Assembly: GCA_030672345.1 (NCBI GenBank) | Contig: DAOVGO010000019.1 | Coordinates: forward strand, 1-9,157 | Length of the DNA stretch: 9,157 nucleotides | Source: Methanosarcinales archaeon | GTDB taxonomy: Archaea; Halobacteriota; Methanosarcinia; Methanosarcinales; Methanogasteraceae | Direction of reading: 5' to 3' | Part shown: piece by piece, positions 1 to 6,433 of the stretch | Layout: every line of letters begins with the position of its first letter | Position numbering within the stretch: position 1 is the stretch's first letter | Program-made: the position numbers and the translations under genes | The notes under the pieces: model-generated | Database searches by the model: none | What the model saw: only the letters and a program-made list of their open reading frames with translations | What the model was told of the DNA's origin: nothing

Positions 1-2909
1 GTCCCGCGGGTCGCATATATCACAAACCCGAGATCAGACAACTTCCGCACAGCATCCGCCACCTTAGCCCTTGCCCATTCGGGTACGGTCACGAGAACGC
101 CACCCTCCTCCGGATATGTCGGAAGCGGTGTCCCTGTCGCATCCTGTGCCTTGTAAAACGCCATCCCGAAGTTGTCAGCGATCCCCATCACCTCGCCCGT
201 CGCCCGCATCTCGGGTCCGAGCACAGGATCGACCTCAGGGAACATATTGAACGGGAATACCGCCTCTTTCACTGCTACATGCGGGAGATCGTATTCCTTG
301 AGTTCAGGGAAGTCAGATATCTTTTTCCCAAGCGCGATGATCTGTGTTGCGATATTTGCGAGCGGAATTCCGGTAACCTTGCTCACAAGCGGGACAGTGC
401 GTGACGCACGCGGGTTTGCCTCAAGGATGTAGACCACATCATCAGCTATCGCGTACTGTATGTTCATGAGACCGACGACACCAAGTGCTCCCCCCATCTT
501 TGCGGTGTATTCCTTGATTATCCTGGTGTTCTCGTCTGTTATCGTTCGCGGAGGTATCACACATGCGCTATCTCCGGAATGAACCCCGGCAAGTTCGATG
601 TGCTCCATAATCGCTGCAACGAACGTCTCCTCGCCGTCTGAGACCGCATCGACCTCGACTTCGGTTGCATCCTCAAGGAACTTGTCGATCAGGATCGGAT
701 GCTCGGGTGTTACCTCGACAGCCATCCTTGCATAGTCGATCAGCATCTCTTTGTCATAGACGACCTCCATGCCCCGTCCGCCAAGCACGTACGAAGGTCG
801 TACCATCAGCGGATACCCGATCTTCTCGCCCTTCGCAATCGCCTCCTCAAACGACCGTGCGATATCGTTCTCTGGCTGGGGGATATCGAGTTTTAGCATC
901 ATGTCCTTGAACCGCTCTCTGTCCTCCGCAATATCGATGCTATCCGGAGACGTGCCGAGAATGGTAACGCCTGCGTCCTGCAGTTCCTTTGCGATGTTGA
1001 GCGGAGTCTGTCCGCCGAACTGGACGATCGCGCCCTCTGGCAACTCCTTTTTGTAGATGCTCAGCACGTCCTCGACCGTCAGGGGCTCGAAATACAGCTT
1101 ATCAGAGGTGTCGTAGTCGGTTGACACCGTTTCCGGATTACAATTGACAATTATCGTCTTTATACCTGCATCACGAAGTGCAAATACGGTGTGAACGCAC
1201 GTATAATCGAACTCGATCCCCTGACCGATCCTGTTTGGTCCACCGCCAAGGATCAGTATCTTTCTCCCCTCGACAGGATCGTTCTGATCTTCTCCGTTGT
1301 ATGTGGAGTAATAATATGCCCCGTCCGCACCGCTCACAGGAACCGGCTGGTGATGCTGCACAAGACCAAGCCCAATGCGTCTATTTCTGATCTCTGTCTC
1401 AGACATTCCAAAGATCTCACCAAGGTAACGGTCAGAGAAGCCATCCTTTTTTGCTGCAATTAACAGTTCATCAGAGAGCGTCCTGGATTCTTCCATCTCC
1501 CCCTCCATATCCGCAAGTTCCTTCATCTGCCCAATGAACCATCTGCCAATGTGCGTTCTCTCGTAACCCTCCTCAACAGAGAGCCCTTTCTTGAGCGCCT
1601 CGTAGAGCTGGAATATCCGCTCGCTGCTCGGCGTTCCGATCGCGCCCTTCAGCTCTTCAAGAGATATATTCTCGAACTTCCCTATCCTTCCAAGCCCGTA
1701 TCGCTTCGTCTCAAGCGACCGGATCGCCTTCTGGAAGGATTCCTTGAAGTTCTTCCCGATCGACATGACCTCGCCTACTGCCCGCATCTGTGTCCCGAGA
1801 ACGTCGTCCACGCCCTTGAACTTCTCAAACGCCCATCTCGCAAACTTTGCAACGACGTAATCCCCGCCCGGCGTGTACTTTTCGAGCGTGCCGTCTCTCC
1901 AGTACGGAATCTCATCCATGGTGATCCCTGCTGCGAGTTTTGTCGAGATCCTTGCGATCGGAAATCCTGTCGCCTTCGAGGCAAGCGCTGATGATCTGGA
2001 CGTTCTCGGGTTGATCTCGATTACCACAAGCCGGTCAGTCTCGAGATCATGAGCAAACTGGACGTTCGTTCCGCCGATCACCCCGATGCTCGTAACGATC
2101 CTGTATGAGTAGTCCTGCATCCGTTTCTGGAGTTCGGGAGGGACCGTTAACATCGGCGCGACACAGAAGCTGTCGCCGGTGTGAACGCCCATCGGGTCGC
2201 AGTTCTCGATGAAACAGACCGTGATCAACTGGTTCTTCGCATCCCGCACCACCTCAAGTTCGAGTTCCTCCCACCCGAGAACCGACTCCTCGATCAGGAT
2301 CTGACCTACGAGAGAGGCGGCAATCCCCCTTGCCGCAATCGTTCTGAGTTCTTCCAGGTTATACACAAGTCCGCCGCCTGTTCCGCCCATCGTGTACGCA
2401 GGTCTCACGACTACCGGGTATCCGAGCTTCTCTGCGATCTTCTCGGCTTCTTCGACCGTATACGCAGGCTCGCTCTCCGGCATCTCGATTCCCAGCTCCC
2501 GCATCGTCTCCTTAAAAGCGATACGGTCCTCACCCCGCTCAATCGCATCCGGCTGAACCCCGATGACCGTGACCCCGTGTTTTTCAAGAACGCCGGCTTT
2601 GTAGAGAGCTGATGAAAGATTCAACCCGGTCTGCCCGCCGAGGTTCGGCAGGAGCCCGTCCGGTTTCTCTTTTTCGATGATCTTCTCAAGATTTGCGAAC
2701 GTCAAGGGCTCGATGTAGGTGATGTCTGCAATCTCCGGGTCTGTCATGATGGTTGCAGGGTTTGAGTTGACGAGCACGATCTCGTAACCCTCTTCGCGCA
2801 GAGCCTTGCACGCCTGTGTGCCCGAATAATCGAACTCGCACGCCTGCCCGATGACAATCGGACCTGATCCGATGATCAGGATCTTGTGTAGGTCTTCTCT
2901 CTTTGGCAT
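1..2909 (-). CDS. carB: Carbamoyl-phosphate synthase large subunit (C-terminus cut off by window edge)
   Basis: This is the large, ATP-dependent subunit of carbamoyl-phosphate synthase. It makes carbamoyl phosphate from bicarbonate, glutamine-derived ammonia and two ATP for pyrimidine and arginine synthesis in the cytoplasm. About 969 codons are open without a frameshift. The protein starts MPKREDLHKILIIGSGP, and has a first ATP-grasp half (RPAYTMGGTGGG, INPRTSRSSALASKATG) and a second, homologous half opening at ILGGGPNRIGQGIEFDYT (RPSYVLGGRGMEVVYD, EANPRASRTVPLVSKVTG). The visible end, LGFVIYATRG, is the start of the allosteric MGS-like domain. Against a usual length near 1,070 residues, roughly the last 100 are outside the window. 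The ATG at 2909 fits the family N-terminus and follows a weak GTGAG ribosome-binding motif. No carA lies directly upstream, so the gene appears to have its own promoter (2999-3011). Confidence 0.98.
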   Translation of the reverse strand, partial: MPKREDLHKILIIGSGPIVIGQACEFDYSGTQACKALREEGYEIVLVNSNPATIMTDPEIADITYIEPLTFANLEKIIEKEKPDGLLPNLGGQTGLNLSSALYKAGVLEKHGVTVIGVQPDAIERGEDRIAFKETMRELGIEMPESEPAYTVEEAEKIAEKLGYPVVVRPAYTMGGTGGGLVYNLEELRTIAARGIAASLVGQILIEESVLGWEELELEVVRDAKNQLITVCFIENCDPMGVHTGDSFCVAPMLTVPPELQKRMQDYSYRIVTSIGVIGGTNVQFAHDLETDRLVVIEINPRTSRSSALASKATGFPIARISTKLAAGITMDEIPYWRDGTLEKYTPGGDYVVAKFARWAFEKFKGVDDVLGTQMRAVGEVMSIGKNFKESFQKAIRSLETKRYGLGRIGKFENISLEELKGAIGTPSSERIFQLYEALKKGLSVEEGYERTHIGRWFIGQMKELADMEGEMEESRTLSDELLIAAKKDGFSDRYLGEIFGMSETEIRNRRIGLGLVQHHQPVPVSGADGAYYYSTYNGEDQNDPVEGRKILILGGGPNRIGQGIEFDYTCVHTVFALRDAGIKTIIVNCNPETVSTDYDTSDKLYFEPLTVEDVLSIYKKELPEGAIVQFGGQTPLNIAKELQDAGVTILGTSPDSIDIAEDRERFKDMMLKLDIPQPENDIARSFEEAIAKGEKIGYPLMVRPSYVLGGRGMEVVYDKEMLIDYARMAVEVTPEHPILIDKFLEDATEVEVDAVSDGEETFVAAIMEHIELAGVHSGDSACVIPPRTITDENTRIIKEYTAKMGGALGVVGLMNIQYAIADDVVYILEANPRASRTVPLVSKVTGIPLANIATQIIALGKKISDFPELKEYDLPHVAVKEAVFPFNMFPEVDPVLGPEMRATGEVMGIADNFGMAFYKAQDATGTPLPTYPEEGGVLVTVPEWARAKVADAVRKLSDLGFVIYATRG

Positions 2910-2998
2910 GGTTCTCACTTGTCCTGACACTGGGGGGCGAGGGCGTAAAAAGGTTATCTGCCAGGGTGGTTCTGGCTGGCATTGACACACGCCGTTAA

Positions 2999-3011
2999 CA
3001 TAATATATAGC
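2999..3011 (-). promoter_or_regulatory. Candidate TATA box of carB
   Basis: On the minus strand this reads GCTATATATTATG, inside a very AT-rich island (2996-3037) in otherwise GC-rich DNA. An archaeal TATA box here would place the transcript start near 2979, giving carB a leader of about 70 nt. A second AT-rich block, 3010-3019, could be an alternative. The assignment rests on composition and position only. Confidence 0.5.
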
Positions 3012-3122
3012 ATATAATGACAATTATAATTATTATGGGATGTGGGCGTGAGGCGGGGGAATTTCCCTACCACATCTCGAAACCAGATACAGGGGGTCAC
3101 TGAAGATACAATAACACCGCGC

Positions 3123-3140
3123 TTTTAAAAAAATAAAAAA
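3123..3140 (-). terminator. T-rich terminator candidate downstream of the AOR gene
   Basis: Read on the minus strand this is TTTTTTATTTTTTTAAAA: two T runs of 6 and 7. Archaeal RNA polymerase can terminate at such T tracts without a hairpin. It lies 216 nt after the AOR stop codon and before the carB promoter, so it could separate the two transcripts. The long distance from the stop codon is the main reason for doubt. Confidence 0.45.
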
Positions 3141-3198
3141 GAGGGGAAGGAATCTTGCAATCCTGCCCTGAAACGTGTAGGACTGTTTGCGTTCCTTG

Positions 3199-3224
3199 AT
3201 ATATGCCTCTGATAGGGCGTATAT
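3199..3224. repeat. AT-rich imperfect inverted repeat
   Basis: The left arm ATATATGCC (3199-3207) and right arm GGCGTATAT (3216-3224) are complementary at 8 of 9 positions, around an 8-nt centre. Each arm contains a TATA-like block (GATATATG at 3198-3205 and TATATAAA at 3220-3227). It could be overlapping promoter elements or an operator. Just downstream on plus is a GGGGTGA motif (3244-3250) 6 nt before an ATG (3257). Confidence 0.4.
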
Positions 3225-3346
3225 AAATGCATGATCCAAGAGCGGGGTGAAAGTGAATGGTCTCTACACAGGTAAATTCGGCAAGGATTCGTTCATCCGT
3301 GTTCACGATTTTCTTAATGTCTCTGCGAAGCCAGCCGTGCCGCATC

Positions 3347-3370
3347 CATCAATCATCAACCATCAGCCAT
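3347..3370. repeat. Heptamer tandem repeat across the AOR stop codon
   Basis: Three 7-bp units, CATCAAT, CATCAAC and CATCAGC, are followed by a partial CAT. The array spans the last codons and stop (3356-3358) of the minus-strand AOR gene. The units differ by one or two bases. A slippage-prone simple repeat here could shift the position of the stop codon between strains. Confidence 0.6.
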
Positions 3371-5122
3371 CTCCCAAAAAATCCGGGGGAGCTTGCAGAA
3401 ACCCATGAGCTCCTCCAGTTTCCAGCGGGCAGGCACTCCGTCCGCCCCCCACCCCCTGAACCGGTAATATTCGTCCAGCGCACGCTCAAATTCGCCGCGA
3501 TCGATGCCGCCATCGCCAAAGAACCGGGCAGGCAGCGTATCATCCGCCCGCGTGAAGCCTGCATGCAGATTGAACATACGCTCAAGATTCCATATCCGCT
3601 CGCCTGTGCGCAGCAGATCCTCTGATCTGTACGAAATTCCGGTTACAGCGCTCAGCATGTCCGAATACTCCTCTGCCGAGAGAGCAAAGGACGAAAAACG
3701 GCACATCACAAGCGAATCCATCGCAGCCGAGAGATTCTGGAAGATAGCGACCAGCCCCGGCTTCCCGAGGAGGGTGCGGCGGTCGATCAACTTCGGTTTG
3801 CCGATGATCTCGGGCGCAACCATATATGCCCGCGTATGGCATCCGCCGCGGTTTGATGTCGCATAAGCCAGCGCCTGCCCGAGCACGCCCCGCGGATCAT
3901 ATCCGGGCAGTTCCAGCCCTTTCGAGTGTATGCTCGCCTCTCCAGCGTTCCTCGTCTCTGAGTATGCCTTTGATCCCATGCCCAGCTCATCCCCGATCCC
4001 CGCTCTCTCTCCGATCATGGACACCAGCTCGGTTAATTCGTGCGTCTCTCCGCATATCTCCTGATGGCAGGCGATGGTTGAACCGCACGAGATCGTATCC
4101 ATACCATAATCGTTGCATATCCGATTTGCGTCCGTGATTTTATCAAAATCGTCATTATCACAGTCAGGTCCGAACATAGCGATCGTTTCATATTCCGGAA
4201 TCTCGATATCTTCGTATGTACTGCGTTTGCATGCAATCGAACATTTGTGGCAGGAATGCCTCTTTAACCTGTAATTTTCCCTGATGTATTCGCCGGATAT
4301 CGACTCGACATCCCCAAAGTGCATATTCCTGAAGTTCCTGGTGGGCATCAGTTTGAAATGATTGATCAGATTCACAAGCGAGGGAGTTCCGTAAGTCGAG
4401 AGGCTTTTGAGTGCGGGATTTGCGCGCAGCAGCCGCAGAATCTCCTCGCTGGCATCCCTGAACCTTTCCTCGTCAGCAACACCGGGTTTGCCACTCCCGC
4501 GTAGAACGATCGCCTTCAACTGCTTGTGCCCCATCACAGCACCGATGCCGCCCCGCCCGGATGCGTGGATGCGGTCATTCATGATGTTTGCGAACCGGAC
4601 GCCGCTTTCTCCGGCGCGCCCGATACATGCCACCCGCCCGTTATGCTCAGCCGTCAGTAGTTCTGTTGCCTCGCGCACGTTCATCCCCCATAAGCTGGAC
4701 GCATCATTGATGCTGATGTCATTGTCGTCGATTCTGATATACACCGGGGCATCAGACCTTCCGGTGATGATCAGCGCATCAAGTCCGGCGCGTTTTAATT
4801 CGCTTCCGAAAAAGCCCCCGCCGCTTGAGTCAACGATCGTGCCTGTTAGCGGCGACTTCGTGACGAAGGAGTGCCGTCCCGACATCGGCGCGATGCCTGT
4901 GAGCGGACCCACTGCAAGTATGAGCGGAGCAGAGAGCACACCTGAAGCTGGAGATGAAGCTGGAGATGAAGCGGGGTCTGTCATGCCGCACAGGAGAGCC
5001 ACGCCAAGCCCTCTTCCGCCAAGAAAGTCTCTTGCAAGGTCTTCCGAAAGCCGGGTGCGTCTGATTGTTCCATGATCAAGATCGATTGTAGCGATGTTTC
5101 CGGTCCAGCCGTGCATCTTCAT
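3356..5122 (-). CDS. AOR-family tungsten-containing aldehyde:ferredoxin oxidoreductase
   Basis: This family oxidises aldehydes to acids in the cytoplasm and passes electrons to ferredoxin, using a tungsten bis-pterin centre and one [4Fe-4S] cluster. The 588 residues match the usual ~600. The N-terminal domain (GWTGNIATIDL, FLGGRGLG, GPLTG, GRGGIGAVMGHKQLKAI) is followed by cluster ligands C291, C294 and C298 (CHKCSIAC) and C474 (DSLVMCRF). NDYGMD (337-342) is the pterin-binding DxxGLD motif with Asn replacing the first Asp. EYETIAMFG and RGGCHTRA are further family blocks. The ATG at 5122 is preferred because AGGTGGTG lies 6 nt before it; a GTG at 5134 is in frame but would sit inside that motif. 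Residues 51-58 are an unusual ASSP repeat. The aldehyde substrate cannot be told from the sequence, and no ferredoxin or pterin-synthesis gene is adjacent. Confidence 0.95.
   Translation of the reverse strand: MKMHGWTGNIATIDLDHGTIRRTRLSEDLARDFLGGRGLGVALLCGMTDPASSPASSPASGVLSAPLILAVGPLTGIAPMSGRHSFVTKSPLTGTIVDSSGGGFFGSELKRAGLDALIITGRSDAPVYIRIDDNDISINDASSLWGMNVREATELLTAEHNGRVACIGRAGESGVRFANIMNDRIHASGRGGIGAVMGHKQLKAIVLRGSGKPGVADEERFRDASEEILRLLRANPALKSLSTYGTPSLVNLINHFKLMPTRNFRNMHFGDVESISGEYIRENYRLKRHSCHKCSIACKRSTYEDIEIPEYETIAMFGPDCDNDDFDKITDANRICNDYGMDTISCGSTIACHQEICGETHELTELVSMIGERAGIGDELGMGSKAYSETRNAGEASIHSKGLELPGYDPRGVLGQALAYATSNRGGCHTRAYMVAPEIIGKPKLIDRRTLLGKPGLVAIFQNLSAAMDSLVMCRFSSFALSAEEYSDMLSAVTGISYRSEDLLRTGERIWNLERMFNLHAGFTRADDTLPARFFGDGGIDRGEFERALDEYYRFRGWGADGVPARWKLEELMGFCKLPRIFWEMADG
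4944..4972. repeat. 12-bp tandem repeat inside the AOR gene
   Basis: GAAGCTGGAGAT occurs twice exactly (4944-4955, 4956-4967), then GAAGC starts a third unit. On the coding (minus) strand each unit encodes Ala-Ser-Ser-Pro, giving residues 51-58 of the oxidoreductase, just before the GPLTG block. Being a multiple of three it keeps the frame. Relatives usually have a short DPL-type turn here, so this looks like a local slippage expansion in a surface loop. Confidence 0.85.
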
Positions 5123-5159
5123 AGGTGGCACCACCTGTACTCTCTTATCGGTGATGGTA

Positions 5160-5167
5160 GATATATC
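5160..5167 (-). promoter_or_regulatory. Candidate TATA box of the AOR gene
   Basis: GATATATC is centred 41 bp upstream of the ATG at 5122. Archaeal spacing predicts a transcript start near 5138, which would give a leader of about 16 nt that just includes the AGGTGGTG ribosome-binding motif (5129-5136 on minus). The TATA box, leader and start choice are mutually consistent. Confidence 0.55.
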
Positions 5168-5198
5168 TCACATCTCACACATACCATGGCAACGGACG

Positions 5199-5231
5199 AT
5201 TCGAATGATTCGGCTGATTCGAATGACTCGG
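5199..5231. repeat. Two 18-bp-spaced ATTCGAAT dyads upstream of the AOR promoter
   Basis: ATTCGAATGATTCGG (5199-5213) and ATTCGAATGACTCGG (5217-5231) match at 14 of 15 positions with an 18-bp period. Each begins with the 8-bp palindrome ATTCGAAT, and the first also forms CGAAT-G-ATTCG. They lie about 30-70 bp upstream of the candidate AOR TATA box, a position that suits regulator binding. They are also downstream of the surface-protein stop (5294), so a role at that 3' end is possible. Confidence 0.5.
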
Positions 5232-5293
5232 GCAGTGAACGGGCGAGCATCACACAAAATAGAGAGGTCTTGCCACATCAAGCCCGGAGCCGC

Positions 5294-5893
5294 TCATCTC
5301 CTGCGCCACAGAACCGCGGCAATCCCGACCGCCACGCCGATTATCGCGATCACCCGGACCACGATCGAAACATCCATCCCGCCCCATCCTGCCACCTCTT
5401 CCCCGGTTGGTCCGGTTGGTCTGGTCGGAATCGCTCTTGCGATCGGCGTAACCCGCGTGGTCGGCGCCTGGGTGGGTGGCGGGGGCGGCGTTGTGACCGA
5501 TAATTCGACAGACTGCCACGTATTCGGATCGTTTGCGATATTGTCCGCAATTCTGACCATGTACGCCCCTACAGATGCATTATCACTTGCATGAATCGTT
5601 ATCTGGTACTCAGCGGTCTTTCCGGCATCGATGATCTGCGATTCCACCGGGGATACCGTTATTCCGGGCGGCAGGTCCTGAACTATGAGACTGGCGTCAT
5701 AGCAGAGGTTTCCATGATTCGTGATCGATATGCGGGATGTTGCAATCGATCCTTGTTGAACCTCGATAGGCGGGATCGTGCCCGGCGTGGCATAATCAGT
5801 GTATGCCGAGTCATCCTCGATGACAGATGCCGCCGGATTTACGAGCACTAAGAGCACTAACCACACCAGCAGTGCACGGATGATCGTTTTCAT
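5294..5893 (-). CDS. Membrane-anchored surface protein with an Ig-like (NEW3-type) domain
   Basis: This is a predicted exported envelope protein of 199 residues; its specific role is unknown. The N-terminus (MKTIIRALLVWLVLLVLV, ending near AAS at 21-23) is a clear signal peptide. Residues ~38-133 form one beta-rich domain resembling the NEW3 / COG1470 Ig-like fold, with typical phrases such as ITNHGN, LPPGITVSP and DAGKTAEYQITI. A Pro/Thr-rich stalk follows (~134-163, with TTPPPPPTQAP). A hydrophobic segment at ~174-195 ends in WRRR, giving a C-terminal anchor with a cytoplasmic basic tail. N105-A-S107 is a possible N-glycosylation sequon. No ribosome-binding motif precedes the ATG at 5893; a weak TATA-like AGTCTTATGC at 5921-5930 (minus) would give an almost leaderless transcript. 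It ends 171 bp before the AOR gene on the same strand, which has its own promoter candidate. Confidence 0.8.
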   Translation of the reverse strand: MKTIIRALLVWLVLLVLVNPAASVIEDDSAYTDYATPGTIPPIEVQQGSIATSRISITNHGNLCYDASLIVQDLPPGITVSPVESQIIDAGKTAEYQITIHASDNASVGAYMVRIADNIANDPNTWQSVELSVTTPPPPPTQAPTTRVTPIARAIPTRPTGPTGEEVAGWGGMDVSIVVRVIAIIGVAVGIAAVLWRRR

Positions 5894-6268
5894 CAGTATG
5901 TAACTTTGTGTATGAGTGATGCATAAGACTTACGCCGATATCAAGCGATGGTTTTAAGGGGCACAACCCGAACGTTCCAGCGGAATCGCGGTGACTTTGT
6001 GGCGGCGTTTTCGTTGCTCGTGAGCATTCGTGGCAACTATCGAATTTTTATGGAGATTTGGTACTCTTTGTTGGTGCCCGGGGCTGTTGTTCGTTGTTTG
6101 GGGTGGAGATCCGGAATATTTGTGTCATGTGTGTACGTGTTCTCTGGTGTTTTTCGACTCGACCAGAAGAAATTAAAAACCTTAACCCCCCAATTTATGC
6201 GTAATAGGTTGAGGTCCACCCCAAGCTTCTCTGCCAATTCTCCTACGGCACAACCTTGGATCCTGCTC
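5894..6268. other. Divergent spacer without a recognisable gene
   Basis: This lies between the minus-strand surface protein and the plus-strand dockerin remnant. Open frames exist on both strands (plus 5948-6355, minus 6327-6037), but neither shows a domain, a ribosome-binding site or a promoter. The region contains a dispersed-repeat copy (5960-5988) and a TCGTGAGCATTCGTGG stretch (6018-6033) of the degenerate intergenic type. Composition is locally T/G-rich (6040-6160), unlike the neighbouring genes. Confidence 0.5.
5960..5988 (+). repeat. Dispersed intergenic repeat, copy 1
   Basis: This 29-bp block opens with GGCACAACCCG and ends with AATCG. It aligns without gaps to 7832-7860 at 23 of 29 positions, and all six differences are transitions. 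Weaker similarity continues for about 20 bp (to ~6011). It is in the same orientation as copy 2 and in a spacer, as expected for a small dispersed intergenic element. Confidence 0.5.
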
Positions 6269-6405
6269 ATGCATCCATGGACCGACACGCCGCAGAAAGG
6301 CGACCTGAACGGCAATGACCAGATCACCCCGCAGACGCCGCAATCACGCTCGTAATCGCAGCCGGCGGTCCCACCTCGTGCGACCTCATTCCAATTGCAA
6401 AATGA
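6269..6405 (+). pseudogene. Decayed dockerin-like repeat fragment with a one-base frameshift
   Basis: Frame 2 reads HPWTDTPQKGDLNGNDQITP and then runs out of register near 6331. Shifting by one base continues as ADAAITLVIAAGG, then PTSCDLIPIAK and a TGA at 6403-6405. Joined, GDLNGNDQITPADAAITLVIAAGG is half of a dockerin type I-like calcium-binding repeat (D-x-N-x-N-D-x-I-T-x-x-D) of the sort found at the ends of large surface proteins in ANME and related archaea. A missing G in the CCG-CAG run at 6329-6334 explains the break. Only the first of the usual two helical repeats is present and no large surface-protein gene precedes it, so I read it as a relic. A sequencing or assembly indel could account for the frameshift, but not for the missing rest of the gene. 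Confidence 0.65.
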
Positions 6406-6413
6406 TTTATAAC
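6406..6413 (+). promoter_or_regulatory. TATA box of the hpt-cas4-like operon
   Basis: TTTATAAC follows an A-rich BRE-like stretch (GCAAAATGA). Its centre is 24-25 bp before the hpt ATG at 6434, the normal archaeal distance from TATA box to transcript start. The mRNA therefore probably begins at or within a few bases of the start codon, and no ribosome-binding motif is seen. The box starts one base after the stop of the dockerin remnant. Confidence 0.7.
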
Positions 6414-6433
6414 ATCAGTCATCAGTATGATCC

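Larger units (their letters stand above)
2910..3355. other. 446-bp spacer between the AOR gene and carB
   Basis: No convincing gene is seen. Several short open frames on both strands (such as 3345-3097 and 3239-3033 on minus) have no recognisable domain and mutually overlap. The spacer holds the carB promoter island, an A/T run that would be a T-rich terminator for the minus-strand AOR gene, an AT-rich inverted repeat at 3199-3224, and at 3285-3330 a stretch (ATCCGTGTTCACGATT and neighbours) of the kind often seen as degenerate dispersed intergenic sequence in microbial genomes. At its left boundary with the AOR gene there is a heptamer repeat (3347-3370). Confidence 0.6.

Noticed and set aside
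1551..2612. Plus-strand open frames of about 145 codons opposite carB
   Set aside because: carB is intact on the minus strand across the whole stretch. The plus frames are Arg/Leu-rich shadows.
3097..3345. 82-codon minus-strand open frame starting 10 nt after the AOR stop
   Set aside because: No domain or clear ribosome-binding site, it overlaps another spurious frame (3239-3033), and its first part covers degenerate intergenic repeat DNA and its end runs through the T-rich tract.
2910..3355. tRNA or structured regulatory RNA in the carB leader
   Set aside because: No cloverleaf arms, CCA end or conserved riboswitch core could be recognised by eye.
4407..5594. Plus-strand open frames of 143-222 codons opposite the AOR and surface-protein genes
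   Set aside because: They are antisense shadows of well-supported minus-strand genes and show no domain.
6037..6327. 96-codon minus-strand open frame with a helix-turn-helix-like phrase (GELAEKLGVDLNLL)
   Set aside because: It runs antisense through the dockerin remnant, has no promoter or ribosome-binding site, and the rest of the translation has no domain character.
5948..6355. 135-codon plus-strand open frame
   Set aside because: Only its last ~30 codons resemble a known family (dockerin-like), and those are broken by a frameshift. The earlier part covers intergenic repeat DNA.
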